Shown here: one piece after another, positions 49,852-57,568 of the stretch | Numbering within the stretch: the first letter of the stretch is position 1 | Layout: each line of letters begins with the position of its first letter | NCBI RefSeq assembly: GCF_027941955.1 | Contig: NZ_CP115960.1 | Location: 2,790,001-2,854,000, forward strand | Direction of reading: 5' to 3' | From: Sphingomonas sp. 7/4-4 | GTDB lineage: Bacteria; Pseudomonadota; Alphaproteobacteria; Sphingomonadales; Sphingomonadaceae | DNA length: 64,000 bases | Notes under the pieces: model-generated | Databases searched by the model: none | Seen by the model: only the letters and a program-made list of their open reading frames with translations | Told to the model about the DNA's origin: nothing | Position numbers and translations under genes: made by a program

Positions 49852-50500
49852 TCAGTCGCCGCGTACGATCGTCAAATGCACGGCATTCTCGCCCGCTTCC
49901 TGGCTGGCGACGCGATAGCCGAGCGCATCGAGGTCGAGCCCGGCGAACAATGCCTCGCCCTTGCCGAGCAGCACCGGCGTCACCGGGATGTGCAGCTCGT
50001 CGATCGCCCGCGCGGCCAGATATTCGCGGACCGTTTCCACGCCGCCGCCGATCTCGGATGTCGCGCTCGCCCGCGGCGGCCCGCGCCTGCTCCAGCGCGC
50101 TCTCGATGCCGTCGGTGACGAAGTGGAACACCGTGCCGCCCGCCATCTCGAGCGGCGGCCGTTCGTGGTGGGTCAGCACGAACACCGGGCAGTGATAGGG
50201 CGGATTGTCGCCCCACCAGCCCTTCCAGTCATGGTCGGGCCATTCGCCGCGCACCGGGCCGAACATGTTGCGGCCCATGATCCATGCGCCGAGCCCCGCC
50301 ATGCCGCGCGCTGCATAGCCTTCATCCATGCCGTCCGATCCGCCATCATTGCCATACATCTTCCGGAAGGTTCGGGTGCCGAATACCCATTCGTGCAACT
50401 CCTCGCCTCGCCGCCCGAGCGGATCCTCGAGGCTCTGATCGGTCCCGGCACCATATCCATCTGCCGAGATGCTGAATGCGTTCACGCGAACCTTCGACAT
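49852..50500 (-). CDS. Dihydrofolate-reductase-family protein, RibD C-domain-like (frame change near 50055)
   Basis: Small NADPH-binding reductase-fold protein (YyaP/RibD C-domain type): VNAFSISADGYGAGTDQSLE at the N-terminus, GAWIMGRNMFGP, VFVLTHHERPPLEMAGGTVF, then EYLAARAIDELHIPVTPVLL with GKGEALFAG. The frame changes between about 50053 and 50060 (ERDI to IGGGVETVREYL). Unlike the other breaks this one needs one base removed (or two added). About 215 residues. ATG 50500 with GGAGAAAGG. Divergent from an HxlR regulator that probably controls it. Confidence 0.85.
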
Positions 50501-50526
50501 TGCCTTTCTCCATCTGCTTGCATTTT

Positions 50527-50538
50527 GCAACTAGTTGC
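50527..50538. promoter_or_regulatory. Candidate HxlR operator
   Basis: Perfect 12-base palindrome GCAACTAGTTGC in the 86-base gap between the divergent DHFR-like and HxlR genes, extended to a near-palindrome TTGCAACTAGTTGCGA. A dimeric winged-helix regulator of the HxlR family would be expected to bind such a site and control both genes. Confidence 0.65.
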
Positions 50539-50586
50539 GAGTTACGTAAACTGATTGTATATTGCAAGCGGTTTTTGGAGGCCGTG

Positions 50587-51075
50587 ATGGAAGAGCCGCG
50601 TTCGGGCTGCCCGATCAATCTCGCGCTGGAAGTGCTCGGCGATCGCTGGAGCCTCGTGATCATCCGCGACATGATGTTCGGCAATCATCGCCATTTCCGC
50701 GTGCTGCTGCGCGGATCGATCGAGGGGATCGCCTCGAACATCCTCGCCGATCGGCTCAAGCGGCTCGAGGCGGCGGGGTTGATCAGTCGCGCCGATGATC
50801 CCAGCCACAAGCAGAAGACGCTTTACAGCCTCACCGAAAAGGCGATCCAGCTCGTGCCCGTGCTGGTGGCGATGGGCGCCTGGGGCCGCGCGCATCTGCC
50901 CGTCACGCCCGAGCTCGCGATCCGCAGCCGGCTGCTCGAGGAAGGCGGCCCGGCAATGTGGGAGCAGTTCATGGACGAACTCCGTGCGGCGCATCTCGGC
51001 GCTGCGCCCCGGCCGGGTCCCTCGGTCGCCGAGCGGCTTGGGGCGGCATATCGCGAACTGGCGGGCGCAGAGTGA
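50587..51075 (+). CDS. HxlR-family transcriptional regulator
   Basis: 162-residue winged-helix regulator. The HxlR signature is complete: SGCPINLALEVLGDRWSLVI, RDMMFGNHRHFRVLL, GIASNILADRLKRLEAAGLI and YSLTEKAIQLVPVL. ATG 50587 has GGAGG six bases upstream. Divergently transcribed from the DHFR-like gene, the usual arrangement for a regulator and its target, with a palindrome between them. Confidence 0.93.
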   Translation: MEEPRSGCPINLALEVLGDRWSLVIIRDMMFGNHRHFRVLLRGSIEGIASNILADRLKRLEAAGLISRADDPSHKQKTLYSLTEKAIQLVPVLVAMGAWGRAHLPVTPELAIRSRLLEEGGPAMWEQFMDELRAAHLGAAPRPGPSVAERLGAAYRELAGAE

Positions 51076-51098
51076 GCACCGGGTCGTATCGGTATTCA

Positions 51099-51218
51099 AT
51101 CCTCCCCCGCCAGGGGAGGTGGCAGGCGCAGCCTGACGGAGGGGAGGAAGCACGCCGCGAATTTGGTGCTTCCTCCCCTCCGTCGCCTTCGGCGACACCT
51201 CCCCTGGCGGGGGAGGAT
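51099..51218. repeat. REPIN-like inverted pair of palindromic repeats (family A)
   Basis: Doublet of facing modules: atcctcccccgccaggggag, then ggcaggcgcagcctgacgg on the left; cctccgtcgccttcggcg, then acctcccctggcgggggagg on the right. The second stem differs between the arms (ggcgcagcc-type versus cgccttcggcg) but pairs in each. It follows the HxlR stop directly. Confidence 0.85.
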
Positions 51219-51446
51219 GGGGACTGCCCAAAATACCACCCCCGAAATACCACCCATTGTGTCCACCGATTCCTCCCCGGAATATTTTTTCGGTTCGCGC
51301 TGTGTTCTCTTGCCTTTGCGGGACCCGAGGATTGACCATGCGTCGCGGCCCGCCACGCGCGTCAGCCGTCCGTGAGTCGAGTCATTTTAGCGACGAACCG
51401 TTTGGTTAACCGATGATTTAACCCCTTGTGCCGGGACTCGGTTTGG

Positions 51447-51460
51447 CACAATCTGTAGTG
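51447..51460. promoter_or_regulatory. NrdR-box-like site upstream of nrdA
   Basis: CACAATCTGTAGTG matches the NrdR consensus CACWATATNTWGTG at 13 of 14 positions as I count it. NrdR usually binds two boxes about 30 bases apart; a weak half-conserved partner ending CTTGTG lies at 51417-51430, 30 bases away. Expected role: dATP/ATP-dependent repression of the ribonucleotide reductase genes. Confidence 0.7.
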
Positions 51461-51501
51461 GTAGGACTGAGGGGCAGGCTCAACTACTGGTAGAACCGCC
51501 A

Positions 51502-51641
51502 CCGCATACCCATATGCGGGACAGGCTCTATCGTGCCCGGCAGACCGCGCGAGGATCACTTTTTGTTCTCGCGCGGAGCCGTGGCGATGGTACCATCGCC
51601 GTGCCGCCCCCGAGTCGCACCGAGGCCTCCCGGAAGGAGGC
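51502..51641 (+). promoter_or_regulatory. Structured leader of nrdA, four hairpins
   Basis: Four consecutive stems lie between the NrdR-like site and the nrdA ATG: ccgcata/tatgcgg (51502-51519); a 9-base ccgcgcgag/ctcgcgcgg enclosing a T-rich loop (51545-51576); a perfect 18-base palindrome ggcgatggtaccatcgcc (51583-51600); and gcctcc/ggaggc (51625-51641). This density is unusual for a 5' leader. It does not match a riboswitch class I know. Could be an RNA regulatory element, or several protein sites. Confidence 0.5.
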
Positions 51642-51670
51642 GCGTGCAAGGGTATAAGGGGTCGGATGAC

Positions 51671-53584
51671 ATGGAATTCAGGGACACGGAAAACAGCGTG
51701 AACGACACCGTCGCCGAAGCCACGATTGCCGCCGGGACCAAGGCGAAGCCGCGCAAGTCCGCCAAGGACCAGGACACACGCGCCGTCGCGCCGCAGCTCT
51801 ACACGCTCGAAGTCGATCATTCGCGCGATGCCCTGCTCACAGAATTCGGCAAGGAGACGCTGAAGGACCGCTATCTCCTTCCCGGCGAGACCTATCAGGA
51901 TCTCTTCGTCCGCGTCGCTTCGGCCTATTCGGACGACGCCGCGCACGCCCAGCGCATCTACGATTATATCTCGAAGCTCTGGTTCATGCCCGCCACGCCG
52001 GTTCTCTCGAACGGCGGCACCGGGCGCGGCCTGCCGATCTCGTGCTTCCTCAATTCGGTGCCCGACAGCCTCGGCGGCATCGTCGATACGTGGAACGAGA
52101 ATGTCTGGCTCGCCTCGCGCGGCGGCGGCATCGGCACCTATTGGGGCAATGTCCGCGGCATCGGCGAGCCGGTCGGCCTCAACGGCAAGACCAGCGGCAT
52201 CATCCCGTTCGTCCGCGTGATGGATTCGCTGACCCTCGCGATCTCGCAGGGGTCGCTGCGCCGCGGTTCGGCCGCCTGCTATCTCGACATCTCGCACCCC
52301 GAGATCGAGGAGTTCCTCGAGATCCGCAAACCCTCGGGCGATTTCAACCGCAAGGCGCTGAACCTCCACCACGGCGTGCTGATCCCCGATGCTTTCATGG
52401 AAGCGGTGCGGAACGGCGAGGAATGGACGCTGCGTTCGCCGAAGGACCAGTCCGAGCGCGGCAAGGTCGATGCCCGCGCGCTCTTCCAGAAGCTGGTCGA
52501 GACACGCCTGGCGACCGGCGAGCCGTACATCATCTTCGCCGATCACGTGAACTCGAACATGCCCAAGCATCACCGCGATCTGGGCCTCAAGGTCTCGACC
52601 TCGAACCTGTGCTCGGAGATCACGCTCCCCACCGGCAAGGACCATCTCGGCAACGAGCGCACCGCGGTCTGCTGCCTCTCGTCGCTCAACCTCGAGAATT
52701 GGGACGAGTGGAAGGACACCAAGGGCTTCATCGAGGACGTGATGCGCTTCCTCGACAACGTGCTGCAGGATTATATCGACCGCGCCGAGCCGGGCATGGA
52801 AAAGGCCGCTTATTCGGCCAGCCGCGAGCGTTCGGTCGGCCTCGGCGTGATGGGCTATCACAGCTTCCTCCAGGCGCGCGGCCTCGCTTTCGAAGGCGCG
52901 ATGGCGAAGTCGTGGAACCTCAAGATGTTCAAGCACATCAAGGCGCAGGTGGATGAGGCTTCGATGCAGCTCGCGGCCGAGCGGGGGCCGTGCCCCGACG
53001 CCGCCGAGATGGGCGTGATGGAGCGCTTCAGCTGCAAGATGGCGATCGCGCCGACCGCGAGCATCTCGATCATCTGCGGCGGCACCAGCGCGTGCATCGA
53101 GCCGATTCCGGCGAACATCTACACCCACAAGACGCTGTCGGGCTCGTTCTCGGTCAAGAACCCCTATCTGGAGAAGCTCCTCAGCGAGAAGAGCAAGAAT
53201 TCCGAAGGCGTATGGAGCTCGATCCTCGAGCAGGGCGGCAGCGTCCAGCACCTCGACTTCCTGAGCCAGGAAGAGAAGGACTGCTACAAGACCAGCTTCG
53301 AGATCGACCAGCGCTGGCTGCTCGAGCTCGCCGCCGATCGCACGCCCTATATCGATCAGTCGGCGTCGCTGAACCTGTTCATCCCGGCCGATGTCGAGAA
53401 ATGGGACCTGCTGATGCTCCACTTCCGCGCATGGGAGCTCGGCATCAAGTCGCTTTACTATCTCCGCTCCAAATCGGTGCAGCGCGCCGGCTTCGCGGGC
53501 GGCGTCGAGGCCGACAACACGATCGACCTGCGCGAGATCCAGGTCGAATCGAAGGATTACGACGAATGTCTGGCGTGCCAGTGA
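51671..53584 (+). CDS. nrdA: Ribonucleoside-diphosphate reductase, alpha subunit
   Basis: Catalytic subunit of class I ribonucleotide reductase, reducing ribonucleotides for DNA synthesis. 637 residues without an N-terminal ATP-cone domain. Markers: GRGLPISCFLNSVPDSLGGI, GGGIGTYWGNVR, the active-site region STSNLCSEITLPTGKDH, PTASISIICGGTSACIEPI, the radical-path tyrosines in GIKSLYYLRSKSVQ and the C-terminal redox pair ECLACQ. ATG 51671 with AAGGGG upstream is chosen; an open extension to 51533 crosses the hairpin leader. nrdB is 1.7 kb downstream, not adjacent. Confidence 0.96.
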   Translation: MEFRDTENSVNDTVAEATIAAGTKAKPRKSAKDQDTRAVAPQLYTLEVDHSRDALLTEFGKETLKDRYLLPGETYQDLFVRVASAYSDDAAHAQRIYDYISKLWFMPATPVLSNGGTGRGLPISCFLNSVPDSLGGIVDTWNENVWLASRGGGIGTYWGNVRGIGEPVGLNGKTSGIIPFVRVMDSLTLAISQGSLRRGSAACYLDISHPEIEEFLEIRKPSGDFNRKALNLHHGVLIPDAFMEAVRNGEEWTLRSPKDQSERGKVDARALFQKLVETRLATGEPYIIFADHVNSNMPKHHRDLGLKVSTSNLCSEITLPTGKDHLGNERTAVCCLSSLNLENWDEWKDTKGFIEDVMRFLDNVLQDYIDRAEPGMEKAAYSASRERSVGLGVMGYHSFLQARGLAFEGAMAKSWNLKMFKHIKAQVDEASMQLAAERGPCPDAAEMGVMERFSCKMAIAPTASISIICGGTSACIEPIPANIYTHKTLSGSFSVKNPYLEKLLSEKSKNSEGVWSSILEQGGSVQHLDFLSQEEKDCYKTSFEIDQRWLLELAADRTPYIDQSASLNLFIPADVEKWDLLMLHFRAWELGIKSLYYLRSKSVQRAGFAGGVEADNTIDLREIQVESKDYDECLACQ

Positions 53585-53601
53585 GGTGGCAGGGGTAAAT
53601 C

Positions 53602-53662
53602 ACCCTCACCCTCCCACGTCGCTTTGCGACGCGGGCCCCTCCCTCTCCCGAAGGGAGAGGGG
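53602..53662. repeat. Family B palindromic repeat (first copy)
   Basis: Module beginning ccctcaccctcccacgtcgc, with a cgtcgctttgcgacg hairpin, and ending ccctctcccgaagggagagg. It points toward the second, inverted copy at 53684-53735, so the two form a REPIN-like pair downstream of nrdA. Confidence 0.8.
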
Positions 53663-53683
53663 TGAAATGGCGCGCCTTACTGT

Positions 53684-53735
53684 CCCTCTCCCTTTGGGAG
53701 AGGGAAGGAGCCGCGCAGCGGCGGAAGGGTGAGGG
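53684..53735. repeat. Family B repeat, left inverted copy of the DUF559 element
   Basis: 52-base module: hairpin ccctctccctttgggagagg, spacer, hairpin gccgcgcagcggc, ending ggaagggtgaggg. Its reverse complement recurs at 54122-54172 with only a one-base gap and paired changes (ggcgcgcagcgcc instead of gccgcgcagcggc) that preserve the stem. It ends two bases before the DUF559 ATG and supplies its ribosome binding site. Confidence 0.9.
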
Positions 53736-53737
53736 TG

Positions 53738-54112
53738 ATGCGCCTGTACCAGAGCCAGCCTTCCGGAACGGTGTCCCGCGCAAAGCAACTCCGTCGTGAC
53801 GCCTCCCCGCCCGAACGGCGATTGTTGCGAGCACTTCGCGAAGCACTTCCGACACACAAATGGCGGCATCAGGCACCGGTCGGCCCATTCTATGCCGACA
53901 TTCTTTGTTTTTCCGAGGCGCTGGTGATCGAAGTCGATGGCGATACGCATGCCGATGCAATGGAACGCGACACCGCGCGGACCGCAGTGATTGTGGCCGA
54001 AGGCTATCGCGTGGTCCGGTTCACCAACGGCGACGTGATGGGCAATCTGGAGGGCGTGCTCTCGAGCGTTGCCTCGATGCTCGCGGACAAGGCAAAGGGC
54101 AGCACCGCATGA
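53738..54112 (+). CDS. DUF559 (Vsr-like) endonuclease-domain protein
   Basis: 124-residue protein of the DUF559 family, which shares the PD-(D/E)XK-like fold of the very-short-patch repair nuclease. Family blocks: SPPERRLLRALREALPTHKW, QAPVGPFYADILCFSEALVI with the Glu-Val-Asp strand IEVDGDTHA, and EGYRVVRFTNGDVMGNLEGV. ATG 53738; its ribosome binding site (ggaagggtgagg) belongs to the flanking repeat. Function of the family is not established; nuclease activity is inferred from fold. Confidence 0.88.
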   Translation: MRLYQSQPSGTVSRAKQLRRDASPPERRLLRALREALPTHKWRHQAPVGPFYADILCFSEALVIEVDGDTHADAMERDTARTAVIVAEGYRVVRFTNGDVMGNLEGVLSSVASMLADKAKGSTA

Positions 54113-54121
54113 ACGCCGCTG

Positions 54122-54172
54122 CCCTCACCCTTCCGGCGCTGCGCGCCTCCTCCCTCTCCCAAAGGGAGAGGG
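54122..54172. repeat. Family B repeat, right inverted copy of the DUF559 element
   Basis: 51-base reverse-complement counterpart of 53684-53735: ccctcacccttccggcgctg, hairpin ggcgctgcgcgcc, then ccctctcccaaagggagagg. It begins 9 bases after the DUF559 stop and ends 7 bases before the stop codon of the convergent DUF2171 gene. Confidence 0.9.
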
Positions 54173-54179
54173 ATTCAGT

Positions 54180-54446
54180 TCACCCCTCGGACTCTTCCTC
54201 GAACAGCACTGCGTTCGCCGCGGTGGCGCTGAGCCGCACCTGGTCGCCCTCGACATCGGCGACGAGGCCGATCGAGATGTAATGGTGATGCCCGGCATGG
54301 CTGCCCTCGGCGCCCTCGATCTCGGCGCCCGAATCCTTCTTGGTCAGCTTGATCCGGTCGCCCTCGACATGATCGACGGTGCCGACATGGACGCCGTCTG
54401 CGCCGATCACTTCCATATGTTCCCTGATTGCACTCGCGTCGGCCAT
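54180..54446 (-). CDS. DUF2171 domain protein
   Basis: 88-residue soluble protein: IREHMEVIGADGVHVGTVDH, KLTKKDSGAEIEGAEGSHAG, HHYISIGLVADVEGDQVRLS. This is the compact PRC-barrel-like DUF2171. Function unknown; related proteins appear in stress-linked gene sets. ATG 54446 has AGGAGC upstream. Divergent from the lipoprotein gene at 54515. Confidence 0.88.
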   Translation of the reverse strand: MADASAIREHMEVIGADGVHVGTVDHVEGDRIKLTKKDSGAEIEGAEGSHAGHHHYISIGLVADVEGDQVRLSATAANAVLFEEESEG

Positions 54447-54514
54447 GGAAAAGCTCCTCTGGTTGGTTCGGCTCGGCAACGCATGAACGCTGCGAACGAT
54501 GCAGGAGATAGGAA

Positions 54515-54841
54515 ATGATCCGTCTGCGTAACAGTGCCGCGCTCGCCGCGCTGATGCTGCTCGCCGGATGCGCGACACAAGTGAGCGCCGGCGTGTCCCC
54601 GCAGGCGCCCGGCTTCCTGCTCGGACTGTGGCACGGCTTCATCTTCCCGGTCGCCTGGTTCCTGTCGCTGATCATGCCCGACGTCGCGGTCTATGCCGTG
54701 CCCAATAACGGCGGCTGGTATGATTTCGGCTATTTCCTCGGTATCGTGGTGTTCGGCGTCGGCGCCAATCGCGGCCGGAAAATCGTCTATCGCGACCGCG
54801 TGATCCGCGAGAAGCGCACCACGATCATCGACCACGAATGA
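54515..54841 (+). CDS. Small lipoprotein, first gene of the nrdB group
   Basis: 108 residues with lipobox LMLLAGC and a hydrophobic middle (GFIFPVAWFLSLIMPDVAVY and YFLGIVVFGVGA), ending in a charged tail (VIREKRTTIIDHE). Function unknown. ATG 54515 has AGGAGATAGG. Its stop overlaps the next ATG (ATGA at 54838-54841), so it is the head of a coupled set that ends in nrdB. Confidence 0.8.
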   Translation: MIRLRNSAALAALMLLAGCATQVSAGVSPQAPGFLLGLWHGFIFPVAWFLSLIMPDVAVYAVPNNGGWYDFGYFLGIVVFGVGANRGRKIVYRDRVIREKRTTIIDHE

Positions 54842-55056
54842 CGCGCAGTCTCGCCTTGATGGCCGGGCTGGCCGGAGCGGCAGGCGCCGCGGGGCTGACG
54901 ACGCTCGTCCGCCCGTCGCTCGCCCGCCGCGCCCTGCGCCTGCCCGATGCGGAGGCGACCGGCTACGCCCTACGCATCGCCGGCATGATGCTGTTCGCGC
55001 TCGGCTTGTTCCTCGGCGGCTTTGCGGCGGTCGCGACGATGACGGGGGTGGCATGA
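54838..55056 (+). CDS. Small membrane protein (72 aa)
   Basis: Two hydrophobic segments (SLALMAGLAGAAGAAGLTTL and IAGMMLFALGLFLGGFAAVA) around a basic loop. Unrecognised. Overlaps both neighbours by four bases (ATGA), so translation is coupled through the set. Confidence 0.75.
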   Translation: MTRSLALMAGLAGAAGAAGLTTLVRPSLARRALRLPDAEATGYALRIAGMMLFALGLFLGGFAAVATMTGVA

Positions 55057-55277
55057 AGATCCTCCCGATCCTCGGCGCCACGCTCATCGTTGCGCAAGGC
55101 CTGCTGATGCTCTTCGCGCCGCAGCGTTTCGCCGCAATCACGCGTTGGAATTACCGCCTGATCGGCGCCCGCCCCGCCGAGCCGGGCCGCGGCACCTTCC
55201 TCTTCTATCGCATCCTCGGCGCTGCGCTGTGTGCGCTCATCGCCTTCATCCTCATCACCAAGTTCGTCCCGGAGTAA
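55053..55277 (+). CDS. Small membrane protein (74 aa)
   Basis: Two hydrophobic segments (MKILPILGATLIVAQGLLML and FYRILGAALCALIAFILITK) separated by WNYRLIGARPAEPGRG. It resembles the previous gene product in layout and may pair with it. Unrecognised. Followed four bases later by nrdB. Confidence 0.75.
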   Translation: MKILPILGATLIVAQGLLMLFAPQRFAAITRWNYRLIGARPAEPGRGTFLFYRILGAALCALIAFILITKFVPE

Positions 55278-55281
55278 TCCC

Positions 55282-56339
55282 ATGCCTCTTCTCGAAGCCC
55301 GCAAGACCTACAAGCCGTTCGAATATCCGTGGGCCTATGAGTTCTGGAAGCGCCAGCAGCAGATCCACTGGATGCCCGAGGAAGTGCCGCTCGGCGAGGA
55401 TTGCCGCGACTGGGCGCAGAAGCTCACCGATCACGAGCGCAACCTGCTCACCCAGATCTTCCGCTTCTTCACTCAGGCCGATATCGAGGTGCAGGATTGC
55501 TACCACGAGAAATACGGCCGCGTGTTCAAGCCGGTCGAGGTCAAGATGATGCTCGCCGCCTTCTCCAACATGGAGACGGTGCACATCGCCGCGTACAGCC
55601 ATCTGCTCGACACGATCGGCATGCCCGAGAGCGAATACGGCATGTTCCTCGAATATAGCGAGATGAAGGACAAGCACGACTATCTGCAGAAGTTCGGCGT
55701 CGACAGCGACGAGGACATCGCCAAGACGCTCGCGATGTTCGGCGGCTTCACCGAGGGGCTCCAGCTCTTCGCCAGCTTCGCGATGCTGATGAACTTCCCG
55801 CGCTTCAACAAGATGAAGGGAATGGGCCAGATCGTCTCCTGGTCGGTGCGCGACGAGAGCCTCCACTGCGAGGGCATCATCCGCCTGTTCCACGCCTTCA
55901 CCCGCGAGCGCGACTGCCTGACCAAGGCGGTCAAGTCCGACATCATGGACATGTGCCAGACCACCGTCCGCCTCGAGGACGCGTTCATCGACCTGGCGTT
56001 CGAGCACGGCCCGGTCACCGGCATGACGCCCAAGGAGATCAAGAAGTACATCCGCTACATCGCCGACTGGCGGCTGGGCCAGCTCGGCCTCAAGCCCATC
56101 TACATGATCGACGAACACCCCTCCCCTGGCTCGCCCCTTTGCTCAACGGCGTCGAGCACGCCAATTTCTTCGAACAGCGCGCGACGGAATATTCCAAGGG
56201 CGCGACGCGCGGGGCATGGAACGAAGTGTGGGACTCGTTCGACAAGCGCCAAAAGGCGAAGGCCGTGCCCGCGGCGAACGAGGATGCGTCCGGTGAGGGC
56301 GGGGATATGTTCAAGCAGGCGGGGATTGCGGCGGAGTGA
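55282..56339 (+). CDS. nrdB: Ribonucleoside-diphosphate reductase, beta subunit (one-base frameshift)
   Basis: Radical-generating subunit of class I ribonucleotide reductase. The E-x2-H-x3-Y arrangement is NMETVHIAAYSHLLD (Glu98, His101, radical Tyr105); further metal ligands fall in TQADIEVQDCYHE and SWSVRDESLHCEG. The frame breaks at the C run 56118-56121 near the C-terminus; adding one base joins MIDEHP to LPWLAPLLNGVEHANFFEQR and gives about 352 residues, ending MFKQAGIAAE. GGAG precedes ATG 55282. Confidence 0.95.
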
Positions 56340-56342
56340 GCT

Positions 56343-57358
56343 ATGGGGCTCTCTGAAGCGCAGTTTAATGAGGCGGCCCTTCTGCAGCTCTGCGTAGACC
56401 GAGCTCCGGAATCTCTTACCCTTGAATTCAAGCGAAGCCTCCCTGGTCGTAGCGATCGAGATCGAGCCGAGTTTCTCAAGGATGTTTCCGCGTTGGCCAA
56501 CGCCGCTGGAGGGCAGCTAGTTTACGGCGTTGAAGAGAAAGACGGTACGGCCGCTGCGTTGATTCCAACCAGTGATGAAGTCATCGACGATATTGTCAGA
56601 AGACTGAGTCAAGTTTTGGACGCGGGAATTGAGCCACGATTGGCAAACGTCAGCTTCCACCCCGTCTCGTTAGAAGGGGTTACGCATTAATTATAGATGT
56701 TAAACCGTCCAGAAACGGACCACACCGTTACTTATATAACGGGAATAGTCGATTTGTGATTAGGAACGGCACTCACACGTCCGAATTAAATTACGACCAA
56801 TTGAGAAGCGCTTTTGATAAAAGCGCTTCTTTGGCTGCCGCCGCTCGAATGCTATCGCGAGAGAGATACAACGCTCTAGCTAATAGACAAACGTGGCGCC
56901 CATTGCCCGATGGCCCTATATGTGTTGCGCAGTTTATTCCTATCCTCTCCATGGATCCTCGATCAAAAATTGACATAAATTGGGTCCATGAAAATTTCAC
57001 AATGCTCATGTTTAACGATTGGGGAGGGGCGTCCCGAGCTTTTAATCTGGACGGCGTCGTTGCCTATTCAGGATCTCCAGAACGAGTTGGGGCATACACT
57101 CAGGTTTACCGTAACGGAATGATGGAAGCTGTTCGGATGGGAGGACATTCTTTCATGGAACGGCCAGTAGTTCCATCAACTACTGTTTCAACATTCTATC
57201 GAGATGCCATTTCAAAATATGTTCATTTCGCCAAACAAGCCTATCTTGCTGGGCCGATAATGGTAACTGCTGCGCTTATAGGTGTTGATGGCCATGAATT
57301 TGGCATAGGTGGAAACTTTTTTCTCGCTCCACTCCGATTTCAGATCGCTCTAACATGA
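56343..57358 (+). CDS. AlbA_2 (Schlafen-like) DNA/RNA-binding domain protein (one-base frameshift)
   Basis: About 338 residues after repair. The N-terminal half is an AlbA_2 domain: ESLTLEFKRSLPGRSDRDRA, FLKDVSALANAAGGQLVYGV, LIIDVKPSRNGPHRYLYNG, RFVIRNGTHTSEL. The C-terminal half (FIPILSMDPRSKIDINWVHE, YRNGMMEAVRMGGHSFMERP) is not recognised. The frame breaks at the G run 56676-56679. The gene is much less GC-rich than its surroundings, so probably acquired; such proteins are frequent in defence islands. It begins 3 bases after nrdB and overlaps a 50-codon gene at its end. Confidence 0.78.
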
Positions 57359-57507
57359 TATTGCCAGAAATTATGATTGAGGACATTCAATCTGCAGATA
57401 ATGTGGATGATGTAGCGAGACCGCTACTCGACATACTTTGGCAATCCTTCGGATTACTTAACTGCGCCGAATATACGGAAGAAGGAGTGTGGCAACCTCG
57501 TACTTAG
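57355..57507 (+). CDS. 50-residue protein coupled to the AlbA_2 gene
   Basis: ATG 57355 overlaps the AlbA_2 stop (ATGA). The acidic product (MILPEIMIEDIQSADNVDDV, then PLLDILWQSFGLLNC) is AT-rich like its partner. The overlap and shared composition support a real two-gene unit. Not recognised; it could be a small subunit, an antitoxin-like partner, or the truncated start of a longer gene cut off by the repeat at 57528. Confidence 0.6.
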   Translation: MILPEIMIEDIQSADNVDDVARPLLDILWQSFGLLNCAEYTEEGVWQPRT

Positions 57508-57527
57508 AGGGTAAGCACTTGCCACAA

Positions 57528-57559
57528 CCGTCACCCCGGCCTTGTGCCGGGGTCCACCG
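57528..57559. repeat. Family C palindromic repeat, left copy of the GIY-YIG element
   Basis: 32 bases containing the hairpin accccggc-cttgt-gccggggt. Exact reverse complement of 57901-57932. Ends 9 bases before the GIY-YIG stop codon. Confidence 0.95.
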
Positions 57560-57568
57560 CGCCGCGCG

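Larger units (their letters stand above)
53684..54172 (+). mobile_element. 489-bp candidate element: DUF559 nuclease gene between inverted REP-like repeats
   Basis: A single small nuclease gene (53738-54112) lies between two inverted 51-52-base palindromic modules, with 2 bases between left repeat and start codon and 9 bases between stop codon and right repeat. No other sequence is carried. The element separates nrdA from the nrdB gene group. The plan matches the GIY-YIG element at 57528-57932 and recalls REP/RAYT systems, in which an enzyme gene is bordered by the palindromes it mobilises. Mobility is inferred, not shown. Confidence 0.55.

Noticed and set aside
46944..50195. Open frame of over 1000 codons on the plus strand across emrA/emrB
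   Set aside because: Shadow of the two efflux genes; low-complexity Arg/Gln/His product with no domain.
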